Shown here piece by piece: positions 1 to 7,471 of a DNA stretch of 11,580 nucleotides; the stretch's first letter is position 1; each line of letters begins with the position of its first letter. Under the pieces are notes generated by a model, which saw nothing but the letters and a program-made list of their open reading frames with translations, had not been told where the DNA came from and searched no databases. The position numbers were made by a program, and so were the translations under genes. The DNA is from Bryobacteraceae bacterium (GTDB lineage Bacteria; Acidobacteriota; Terriglobia; Bryobacterales; Bryobacteraceae), in NCBI GenBank assembly GCA_030044325.1, contig JASHWA010000600.1:1-11580 (forward strand). Reading direction: 5' to 3'.

Positions 1-881
1 CCCTGGCTGAGGAATCCGAGGGTGGAAATGGCGATTCCGAGGGCGATGAAGCGGGCTCCGTTTTCGCCGAGCGCGGCGCGCATCACGGCGGACGCGGGGG
101 TGTGGGTGGCGGCGAGGCCAGCGGGGCCGAGCACGCGCAGGCACACGAAGCTCACCGAAACGTACAACGCGATGACGCCGCAGACTCCGATGATGAGGGC
201 GCGGGGAAGGTCGCGGGCGGAGTTTTTCATTTCCCCGGCGACGAAGCTGCTGGTCTGCCATCCGCCGTAGGCGAACACAACGGGAGTCATGGCGGCGCCG
301 AAGGAGGAGACGGAGTCGTGCGCGGCGAGGGCGGGCGCGGAGGCCGATCGCGCGAGAAAAATACCGGCGGCGACCAATGCGGCGATGGCGACGATTTTCA
401 GCACCATCAGGACGCTTTGGACGTTCGAGCCGGCGCGGACGCCGCAACAGTTGACGGCGGTGAGCGCGGCGAGGGCGCAGGCGGCGACGATGGCGTCGGA
501 GACGGGGACTCGGGTGATTTCGAGAAAATAGCGCGCGAAGGTGACGGCGACGGCGGCCATGCCTCCGGTTTGGGTGACGAGCAGAAGGGTCCAACCGTAG
601 ACGAAGGCGACCGCGGGATGGAAGGCGTCGCGCAGATAGGCGTATTGGCCGCCGACTTCGGGACGGCGGGCGGCGAGCTCGGCGTAGACCAGCGCGCCGA
701 GGAGCGCGACGACTCCGCCGATGGCCCACGCGCCCAGAATCAGGGCGGGGGAGTGGACCTGTTCGGCGACGACATAGGGGTTGATGAAGATTCCGGAACC
801 GACGATGCCGCCCATGACGAGCATGGTCGCGTCGAAGAGTCCTAATCTGCGGGCGAGCGCCAATTCATGAGCTTCGCACAA
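1..881 (-). CDS. APC-superfamily amino acid permease, N-terminal part (C-terminus beyond the window)
   Basis: An inner-membrane secondary transporter for amino acids or related amines; the exact substrate cannot be read. My own minus-strand translation is open from the first base to a TAG near position 917. It shows the APC signature LGLFDATMLVMGG-IVGSGIF in helix 1 (the unwound GSGIF substrate loop), then YAELAARRPEVGGQYAYLR after helix 2. A helix 6-like stretch reads VVFAYGGWQ, followed by GEMKNSARDLPRA, close to the family's GE-x-KNP-x-R-x-x-PRA loop. About seven hydrophobic helices are visible of the usual 12; the last third (roughly 150-200 residues) is missing. The start is uncertain: no ATG precedes helix 1, and TTG at 881 or TTG at 863 (giving MALARRLGLF) are the candidates, neither with a clear ribosome binding site. 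ATG at 824 would cut into helix 1. It lies downstream of mdtC on the same strand, 66 nt away, so read-through is possible, but a functional link is not evident. Confidence 0.88.
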   Translation of the reverse strand, partial: MCEAHELALARRLGLFDATMLVMGGIVGSGIFINPYVVAEQVHSPALILGAWAIGGVVALLGALVYAELAARRPEVGGQYAYLRDAFHPAVAFVYGWTLLLVTQTGGMAAVAVTFARYFLEITRVPVSDAIVAACALAALTAVNCCGVRAGSNVQSVLMVLKIVAIAALVAAGIFLARSASAPALAAHDSVSSFGAAMTPVVFAYGGWQTSSFVAGEMKNSARDLPRALIIGVCGVIALYVSVSFVCLRVLGPAGLAATHTPASAVMRAALGENGARFIALGIAISTLGFLSQ

Positions 882-911
882 TGGGGGGAGTGGGCGGTGG
901 CGCGCCGGGCG

Positions 912-942
912 TGGCTAAAGCCAGGCGCGGCCTGAAGGCCGC
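912..942. repeat. Pair of short intergenic palindromes (REP-like hairpins)
   Basis: Two inverted repeats lie side by side in the 66-nt gap between mdtC and the permease gene. Positions 912-923 read TGGCTAAAGCCA (5-bp stem, AA loop). Positions 927-942 read GCGGCCTGAAGGCCGC (7-bp stem, GA loop). There is no T-run after either, so a classical rho-independent terminator is unlikely; an mRNA 3'-end stabiliser or a dispersed REP-type element fits better. That it is a genome-wide repeat is inference from its form only. Confidence 0.55.
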
Positions 943-947
943 CATCC

Positions 948-3900
948 TCACCCGGCGCGATTGTGCTTGCGGGTGAAGCGGAGGCGGAGGCGGTCGATTT
1001 CGAGGTAGACGACGGGGGTGGTGTAGAGGGTGAGGATCTGGCTGACGATGAGGCCGCCGATGATGGTGATTCCGAGCGGGCGGCGCAGCTCGCTGCCGGT
1101 GCCGAGGCCGATGGCGAGGGGGAGAGCGCCGAGCAGGGCGGACATGGTGGTCATCAGAATGGGGCGGAAACGCAGCAGGCAGGCCTGATAGATGGCGTCG
1201 CGCGGGGGGAGGCCGTCGGAGCGCTCGGCCGCGAGCGCGAAATCGATCATCATGATGGCGTTCTTTTTGACGATGCCGATCAGCAGAATGATTCCGATCA
1301 TGGCGATCAGGCTGAGCTCGGTGTGGAAAAAGATGAGCGCGAGCAATGCGCCGACGCCGGCCGAGGGAAGGGTGGAAAGAATGGTGATGGGGTGGATGTA
1401 GCTTTCATACAGGACGCCCAGCACGATGTAGACGGTGGCGAGCGCGGCGGCGATGAGCAGCGGCTCGTTTCCGAGCGATTGCACGTAGGCCTGCGCGGTT
1501 CCGGCGAACATGGTGTGGATGGTGGGGGGAAGGCCGACGGTGCGCGCGGTGTTTTCGATGGCTTCGACGGCGTCTCCCAGGGCGACGCCCGAAACAAGAT
1601 TGAAGGAAAGTGTTACGGAGGGGAAAAGTCCCTGATGGGGGACCAGCAGCGGAGCGGTGGAGGGAGCGAATTTGGCGATGGCGTCGAGCGGCACTTCGGT
1701 TCCGTTGGGCGATTTCACGTAGATCATGTGCAGAGTCTGGGGATTCTGCCAGAACTGCGGCGCGGCTTCCATCACCACGTGATATTGATTGAGGGAGGTG
1801 TACATGGTGGAGACCTGGCGCTGGCCGAAGGCATCGTAGATCACGTTGTCGATCAACTGGGGCGAGATGTTGAAGCGGGCCGCGGTGTCGCGGTCGTAGA
1901 CCACCTTGGCTTCGAGGCCGTTGATCTCCTGGTCGGTGTTGACGTCGGTGATGAGGCGCACTTTTCTAAGCGCTTCGAGCATGGGGCGGCCATAGGTGAC
2001 CAGGTCCTGGAGATTATCGCCCTGCATGGTGTATTGATACTGCGCGGCGCTCGAACGGCCGCCGACGCGCACATCCTGATAGGCGGCCATGTACAGCGAC
2101 GCGCCGCGCACGCGCGCCAGGCGCGGACGCAGGCGGTCGATCACCTGGTAGATGGAGACTTTGCGCACGGACAAGGGCTTCAACTGGATGTTCAGGCGCG
2201 CCTGGTTGATGGTGCTGCCTCCGCCGCCGCTTCCGCCGGTGGAGGCGGTAACGGTGTCGATGGCGGGATCGGTCTCGATGATCTTCACCATCTGGAGCAT
2301 GACGCCCTGCATGGCCTGAAACGAGGTGTCCTGATCGCCGAGGATGGTTCCGGTCATGCGGCCGGTGTCCTGCTGGGGGAAAAATCCCTTGGGCACGCGG
2401 ATGTACAGGTAGACGTTGAGGGCGATGGTGGCGGCGAGCACGACCAGGGTGATGTAGGAATGGCGCAGCACGCGGTCGAGCGTGGTGGAATAAATCCTCA
2501 GGATCCAGTTGAAGACGGATTCGTTTGCGCGGTAGAGGCGGCCGTGGGAGCGCTGCTGGCGCAGCAGGTGCGCGCACATCATGGGCGTGGTGGTGAGGGA
2601 GATGGCGAGGGAAACAGCGATGGCGACGGAAAGAACCACGGAAAATTCGCGGAACAGGCGTCCCACGATTCCGCCCATCATCAATAACGGGATGAATACG
2701 GCGACGAGCGAGGTGCTGATGGTGAGCACGGTGAAACCGATCTCGCGCGAGCCGCGCAGGGCGGCGGCCATGGGCTTCATACCCTGCTCGATGTAGCGGA
2801 TGATGTTTTCGATCACGACGATCGCGTCGTCGACGACGAATCCGGTGGCGATGGTGAGCGCCATGAGCGAAAGATTATCGAGCGTGAAGCCGACCAGGTA
2901 CATCACGCCGAAGGTTCCGATGAGCGAGACGGGGACGGCGACGCTGGGAATCAGGGTGGTGCGGACGTTGCGCAGGAACACGAAGACCACCAGAATCACC
3001 AGGGAAATCGAGATCAGCATGGTGGTCTCGATGTCGTGAACCGAGGAGCGGATGGTGACGGTCTGATCCTGGGTGACGGTGAGATCGATCGACTGCGGGA
3101 TGGCGGCCTTGACGTAAGGCATGGCGTCGCGGATGCGATCGACGGTGCCGATGACGTTGGCGCCGGGCTGGCGATTGATGGTGACCAGAACGGAGGGCTT
3201 GGAATTGGAAAATCCAGCGTTGCGAAGATCCTCGACCGAATCGACCACGTCGCCCAGATCGGCGAGGCGCACGGGCGCGCCGTTGTTGTAGGCGACGATC
3301 AGCGGCTTGTAGTCTTTGGCCTTGAAGATCTGGTCGTTGGCGTCGACCTCGTAGGTGCGCAGGCCGTCGGAGAACAGGCCTTTGGGCACGTTCGCGTTGG
3401 AATTGGCGAGCACGCCGCGGACGGTTTCGAGGCTGATGTTGTATTTGTTGACGGCGGCGGGATTGAGCTCGACGCGCACGCCGGGCAGCGCGCTTCCGTA
3501 GGTGAACACCTGGCCCACGCCGCGGATCTGCGAAAGCTTCTGCGCCATGATGGTGGAGGCGGCGTCGTACATTTCGCCCTTGGTGAGGATGGTGGAGGTG
3601 AGGGCGATCTGGAAAATGGGGGCGTCGGCGGGGTTGACCTTGCGATAGTTGGGATTGCTGGGAAGATTGGGCGGAAGGTAGCCGCGGGCGGCGTTGATGG
3701 CGGCTTCCACATCGCGCGCGGCGGCGTCGATGTTGCGGTTCAGATCGAACTGGAGGGTGATGCTGGAGCCGCCCAGGGTGCTGGTGGAGGTCATTTCGGT
3801 GACGGCGGCGATACGGCTGAACTGGCGTTCGAGCGGCGTGGCGACGGAGGACGCCATGGTTTCGGGGCTGGCGCCGGGGAGGCTGGCGTTGACGGAAATG

Positions 3901-4061
3901 GTGGGAAAATCGACCTGCGGGAGCGGGGAGACGGGCAGCAGATTGTAGGCGACGGCGCCGGCGAGCGCGATGGCGACGGTGAGCAGAGTGGTTGCGACGG
4001 GGCGCTCGATGAACGGCGCCGAGAGGTTGGCGAGGCTCGAATTGGTGGTTTCAGCGTCCAT
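948..4061 (-). CDS. mdtC: MdtC-type RND multidrug efflux permease subunit
   Basis: Proton-driven inner-membrane pump subunit, 1037 residues from ATG 4061, close to E. coli MdtC in length. The sequence tracks MdtC rather than MdtB: the N-terminus IERPVATTLLTVAIALAG, then LPVSPLPQVDFPTISVNASLPGASPETMASSVATPLERQ, and near the C-terminus LYESYIHPITILSTLPSAG, ACLLRFRPILMTTMSALLGALPL and QILTLYTTPVVYL. The proton-relay residues are present: the Asp pair of GFVVDDAIVVIENI at residues 411-412, and a Lys at about 933 in GIVKKNAIMMIDFA. Twelve helices and two large periplasmic loops follow the RND plan. In E. coli, MdtB and MdtC form a mixed trimer; that is expected here too. The reading frame is also open upstream to a TTG at 4157 that overlaps the mdtB stop, but those 32 extra residues are encoded by a palindromic repeat and precede the conserved start, so ATG 4061 is preferred. 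This ATG has no Shine-Dalgarno directly before it. Confidence 0.93.
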   Translation of the reverse strand: MDAETTNSSLANLSAPFIERPVATTLLTVAIALAGAVAYNLLPVSPLPQVDFPTISVNASLPGASPETMASSVATPLERQFSRIAAVTEMTSTSTLGGSSITLQFDLNRNIDAAARDVEAAINAARGYLPPNLPSNPNYRKVNPADAPIFQIALTSTILTKGEMYDAASTIMAQKLSQIRGVGQVFTYGSALPGVRVELNPAAVNKYNISLETVRGVLANSNANVPKGLFSDGLRTYEVDANDQIFKAKDYKPLIVAYNNGAPVRLADLGDVVDSVEDLRNAGFSNSKPSVLVTINRQPGANVIGTVDRIRDAMPYVKAAIPQSIDLTVTQDQTVTIRSSVHDIETTMLISISLVILVVFVFLRNVRTTLIPSVAVPVSLIGTFGVMYLVGFTLDNLSLMALTIATGFVVDDAIVVIENIIRYIEQGMKPMAAALRGSREIGFTVLTISTSLVAVFIPLLMMGGIVGRLFREFSVVLSVAIAVSLAISLTTTPMMCAHLLRQQRSHGRLYRANESVFNWILRIYSTTLDRVLRHSYITLVVLAATIALNVYLYIRVPKGFFPQQDTGRMTGTILGDQDTSFQAMQGVMLQMVKIIETDPAIDTVTASTGGSGGGGSTINQARLNIQLKPLSVRKVSIYQVIDRLRPRLARVRGASLYMAAYQDVRVGGRSSAAQYQYTMQGDNLQDLVTYGRPMLEALRKVRLITDVNTDQEINGLEAKVVYDRDTAARFNISPQLIDNVIYDAFGQRQVSTMYTSLNQYHVVMEAAPQFWQNPQTLHMIYVKSPNGTEVPLDAIAKFAPSTAPLLVPHQGLFPSVTLSFNLVSGVALGDAVEAIENTARTVGLPPTIHTMFAGTAQAYVQSLGNEPLLIAAALATVYIVLGVLYESYIHPITILSTLPSAGVGALLALIFFHTELSLIAMIGIILLIGIVKKNAIMMIDFALAAERSDGLPPRDAIYQACLLRFRPILMTTMSALLGALPLAIGLGTGSELRRPLGITIIGGLIVSQILTLYTTPVVYLEIDRLRLRFTRKHNRAG

Positions 4062-4068
4062 CAAAAAA

Positions 4069-4145
4069 GCGGTTGGTGGTTCGTGGTTTGTAGTGAGTCG
4101 TCGATTGTGCGCGGCTTCGCCGACAAACCACTGACCACGAACCGC
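4069..4145. repeat. 77-bp palindromic element between mdtB and mdtC
   Basis: Two 23-nt arms, 4069-4091 and 4123-4145, are inverted copies of each other with 20 of 23 positions matching. The outer ends are GCGGTT and AACCGC, and the inner nine bases (GTGGTTTGT / ACAAACCAC) match perfectly. The 31-nt centre carries a further small hairpin, CGGCTTCGCCG (4112-4122). On the mdtBC transcript it would fold into a long hairpin. Form, size and position are those of a small non-coding dispersed element, or a tiny MITE, with no coding capacity; no target-site duplication is obvious. It could instead be a native processing or stability hairpin that sets the MdtB:MdtC ratio. Confidence 0.75.
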
Positions 4146-4148
4146 CCA

Positions 4149-4154
4149 CTCCTT
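4149..4154 (-). promoter_or_regulatory. Strong Shine-Dalgarno (AAGGAG) stranded after the mdtB stop
   Basis: The minus strand reads TGAAGGAG, with the mdtB stop TGA running straight into AAGGAG. The nearest credible start, ATG 4061 of mdtC, is 87 nt away, far beyond working distance. Removing the 77-bp palindrome would leave a 10-nt spacing. This suggests the site was the original mdtC ribosome binding site, later separated from its start. The hairpin may also bring the two together by looping out; both readings are inference. Confidence 0.55.
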
Positions 4155-7100
4155 CAATCTCCATGCACCATCTCCGGGGCGATTCCTTCGTCCGGGTTTT
4201 CCTGGGCGGCGAAGCGGCGGGCGATGCGCTCGAACCAGAGATAAATCACGGGCGTGGTGTACAGGGTCAGCAACTGGCTGAAGATCAGGCCGCCGACCAT
4301 GGTGATTCCGAGCGGGCGGCGCAGCTCGGATCCGACGCCTGTGCCGAGGGCGAGGGGAAGGCCGCCGAGCAGGGCGGCCATGGTGGTCATCATGATGGGG
4401 CGGAAACGCAGCAGGCAGGCCTGGTAGATGGCTTCACGCGGCTCCATGCCCTGGTGCCGTTCGGCATCGAGGGCGAAATCGATCATCATAATTCCGTTTT
4501 TCTTGACGATGCCGATCAGCAGGACGATGCCGATGAGCGCGACGATGCTGAAATCCTGGCCGAACAGCATGAGCGCGAGCAACGCTCCCACGCCTGCCGA
4601 AGGGAGCGTGGAGAGAATCGTCAGCGGATGGATGTAGCTTTCGTACAACACGCCGAGCACGATGTAGACGGTGACGAGCGCGGCGAGAATCAGGATGGGC
4701 TCGTTCGAGAGGGAATTCTGGAACGCGGCGGCGGTGCCCTGCCAGGCGGCCTGGATGCTGGGGGGCATTCCCAGATCTTCCTTGACGCGATTCACATCGG
4801 TGACGGCGTCGCCGAGCGATGCGTTGGGCGCGAGGTTGAAGGAAATCGTGACCACGGGGAACTGACCCTGGTGATTGACGGTGAGCGGAGCGGAGCTGGT
4901 TTCGACGTGGCTGAAGGTGTTGAGGGGGATCTGATTTCCGTTGGCGAAAACCTGGGCGGAAGCGGCGGGCGTTCCGCCGAAAACGACGCTGGAAGGGCTG
5001 GCCGAGGAGGACGGCAGCCCGGTCTGGCTGATGGTGGTGCCGGCGCTGGCCGCGGCCACGGAGGCGCTGGAGGGTCCCAGTCCGGCGACGGCGGTGGATC
5101 CGCCGGTGACCACGCCGCCTCCGCCCGCACCCGGCGCGGCGGATCGAACGAAAAGATCGCGCAGATTGGAAGGATTCTTGTTGTACTGGGGCGCGACTTC
5201 GAGCACCACGTGATACTGATTGAGCTGGGTGAACATCACCGACACGAGGCGCTGGCCGTAGGCGTCGTTGAGCGCGTTATCGATGGCCGAGGGCGTGATT
5301 CCGAAGCGCGAGGCGGTGTCACGGTCGTAGACCAGCTTGACACGCAGACCTTGCGTTTCCTGGTCGGTGGCGACGTCGCGCAGCTCGGGGAGCTGCTGGA
5401 GTTTTGCGACCATTTTGGGCACGAACGAGTTCAGCTCGTCGGCGTTGGGATCTTCGAGGGTGTATTGGAACTCGGTCCGGCTGACGCGATCCTCGACGGT
5501 CAGATCCTGCACGGGCTGCATGTAGAGGGTGATGCCGCTGATTTTTTCCAGCTCCGGCTCCAGGCGCCGGATCACGTCGCTGGCGCTGATGATGCGCTGT
5601 TCGAGCGGCTTCAAATTGATCTGGATGCGGCCGGTGTTGATGGTGAGATTGGTCCCGTCGATGCCGATGAAGGAGGAAAGGCTGTCTACGGCGGGGTCCT
5701 GGAGGATGACTTTGGCGAGCTGCTCCTGGCGGCCGGCCATGGCCTCGAAGGAGATGGTCTGCTCGGCTTCGGAGATGCCCAGAATTTCGCCGGTGTCCTG
5801 GATGGGGAAAAATCCTTTGGGGATGATCCAGAACATCCAGACGGTCAAGAACAGCATCGCCACGGCGACCAGCAGCGTGGAGGTTTGATGGCGCAGGACC
5901 CATTGGAGGGTCCGTCCGTAGAGGGCGATGATGCGGTCGAAAGCGTGTTCGGAGGCGCGATAGAAGCGGCCCTGCTGGGCTTCGGGGGTGTGCTTGAGCA
6001 GTTTCGCCGACATCATGGGCGTGAGGGTGAGCGAAACGATGGCGGAAACCAGGATGGTGACGGCGAGGGTGACGGCGAATTCGCGAAACAGGCGCCCCAC
6101 GATATCGCCCATGAACAGCAGGGGAATCAGCACCGCGATGAGCGAAACGGTGAGCGAGACGATGGTGAATCCGATCTGTCCCGCGCCGGTGAGCGCGGCC
6201 TGGAGCGGCGCCTGCCCCTCCTCGATGTAGCGCGAGATGTTTTCGATCATCACGATGGCGTCGTCGACGACGAAGCCGGTGGAGATGGTGAGCGCCATCA
6301 GCGTGAGATTGTTGAGGCTGTAGCCGAGCAGGTACATCACGGCGAAGGTTCCGACGATCGAGAGGGGGACGGCGACGCTGGGAATGACGGTCGCGCGCAG
6401 GCTGCGCAGAAATAAAAAAATGACCATCACGACCAGGCCGACAGTCAGCGCCATTTCAAACTGAACGTCGTCGACGGAGGCGCGGATGGTGGTGGTGCGG
6501 TCCGTGAGGATGCGGTTGTGCACCGACGCCGGCATGGTGGAGAGAAGCGTCGGCAGCAGCACCTTGATGCGATTCACCACCTCGATGATGTTGGCGCCGG
6601 GCTGGCGCTGGATATTGACGATCACGGCGCGCGTCGAATCCATCCAGGCGGCCTGGCGAACGTCTTCGACCCCGTCGACCACGCTGGCGACATCGCTCAT
6701 GCGCACGGGGGCGCCGTTGCGATAGGCGATCACCAGCGGAAGATAGTCCGCGCTGGTGAGCATCTGGTCGTTTGAATCGATCTGGTAGGCCTGCAGAGCA
6801 CCGTCGAAGTTGCCCTTGGGCTGATTCACGTTGGCGGCGGTGATGGCACTGCGCACGTCTTCGAGATTGATCCCGTAGGCGGCGAGCGCGGTGGGATTGG
6901 CCTGGATGCGAACGGCGGGTTTCTGGCCGCCGCTGATGGAGACCAGGCCGACGCCGGGCAGCTGCGAGATTTTGGGGGTGAGGCGCGTGTCGGCGAGATC
7001 CTCGACTTTGGAAAGCGGCAAGGCGTCGGAGTAGAGCGCGAAGGTCAGGATGGGGGTGTCGGCGGGATTCACCTTGGCGTACACCGGCGGCACGGGAAGA

Positions 7101-7465
7101 TCGGCGGGAAGATAAGTTCCCGACGCGTTGATGGACTGCTGGACTTCCTGCTCGGCCACATCGATGTTGAGGCTGAGGGTGAATTCGAGGGTGACGACCG
7201 ACGCGCCTTCCGAGCTGGTGGAGGTCATCTGCTGCAACCCGGGGACCTGTCCGAGCTGGCGTTCGAGCGGCGCGGTGACGCTCGAGGCCATCACGGCGGG
7301 GCTTGCGCCGGGGTAGAAGGTGGTGAGCTGGATGGTGGGATAATCGACTTCGGGGAGCGCGGAAACGGGGAGCTGCCGGTACGCGGTTCCGCCCACCAGC
7401 AGAATGCCGATCATGAGCAGCGACGTCGCCACGGGGCGGAGTATGAAGATTCGCGACGGATTCAT
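4154..7465 (-). CDS. mdtB: MdtB-type RND multidrug efflux permease subunit with a low-complexity insert
   Basis: Second inner-membrane RND pump subunit, 1103 residues. It follows E. coli MdtB from the start (SRIFILRPVATSLLMIGILLVG, then LPVSALPEVDYPTIQ and YPGASPAVMASSVTAPLERQ) through IPLLFMGDIVGRLFREFAVTLAV to the end (LLTLYTTPVIYLWFERI). The relay Asp pair lies at residues 401-402 (GFVVDDAIVMIENI) and the relay Lys at about 989 (GIVKKNGIMMIDFA). It exceeds the 1040 residues of E. coli MdtB by 63. The excess is one block at residues 776-838, rich in Gly, Ala, Ser, Thr and Pro, between LRDLFVRS and NGNQIPLNTF, where E. coli has only a short turn. By analogy with AcrB this is a periplasmic loop near the DC/PC2 boundary that faces the partner proteins. 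The start ATG lies 6 nt after the mdtA stop, so translation is probably coupled; AGG within the mdtA stop region may serve as a weak ribosome binding site. Confidence 0.93.
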   Translation of the reverse strand: MNPSRIFILRPVATSLLMIGILLVGGTAYRQLPVSALPEVDYPTIQLTTFYPGASPAVMASSVTAPLERQLGQVPGLQQMTSTSSEGASVVTLEFTLSLNIDVAEQEVQQSINASGTYLPADLPVPPVYAKVNPADTPILTFALYSDALPLSKVEDLADTRLTPKISQLPGVGLVSISGGQKPAVRIQANPTALAAYGINLEDVRSAITAANVNQPKGNFDGALQAYQIDSNDQMLTSADYLPLVIAYRNGAPVRMSDVASVVDGVEDVRQAAWMDSTRAVIVNIQRQPGANIIEVVNRIKVLLPTLLSTMPASVHNRILTDRTTTIRASVDDVQFEMALTVGLVVMVIFLFLRSLRATVIPSVAVPLSIVGTFAVMYLLGYSLNNLTLMALTISTGFVVDDAIVMIENISRYIEEGQAPLQAALTGAGQIGFTIVSLTVSLIAVLIPLLFMGDIVGRLFREFAVTLAVTILVSAIVSLTLTPMMSAKLLKHTPEAQQGRFYRASEHAFDRIIALYGRTLQWVLRHQTSTLLVAVAMLFLTVWMFWIIPKGFFPIQDTGEILGISEAEQTISFEAMAGRQEQLAKVILQDPAVDSLSSFIGIDGTNLTINTGRIQINLKPLEQRIISASDVIRRLEPELEKISGITLYMQPVQDLTVEDRVSRTEFQYTLEDPNADELNSFVPKMVAKLQQLPELRDVATDQETQGLRVKLVYDRDTASRFGITPSAIDNALNDAYGQRLVSVMFTQLNQYHVVLEVAPQYNKNPSNLRDLFVRSAAPGAGGGGVVTGGSTAVAGLGPSSASVAAASAGTTISQTGLPSSSASPSSVVFGGTPAASAQVFANGNQIPLNTFSHVETSSAPLTVNHQGQFPVVTISFNLAPNASLGDAVTDVNRVKEDLGMPPSIQAAWQGTAAAFQNSLSNEPILILAALVTVYIVLGVLYESYIHPLTILSTLPSAGVGALLALMLFGQDFSIVALIGIVLLIGIVKKNGIMMIDFALDAERHQGMEPREAIYQACLLRFRPIMMTTMAALLGGLPLALGTGVGSELRRPLGITMVGGLIFSQLLTLYTTPVIYLWFERIARRFAAQENPDEGIAPEMVHGD

Positions 7466-7471
7466 GCGCGC

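Noticed and set aside
102..845. Plus-strand open frame of 247 codons opposite the permease gene
   Set aside because: Its composition is Gly/Asp-rich and shadow-like. The minus strand encodes a well-conserved APC permease over the same bases.
927..942. Rho-independent terminator after mdtC
   Set aside because: The hairpin is stable but no T-rich tract follows on the minus strand, so it was kept as a repeat only.
963..2687. Long plus-strand open frames opposite mdtC, mdtB and mdtA (for example 963-2687, 3036-4244, 4163-6415, 7547-8833)
   Set aside because: They are antisense shadows created by GC-rich codon use. Their translations are Gly/Asp/Glu/His-rich with no domain, while the minus-strand frames are clear RND proteins.
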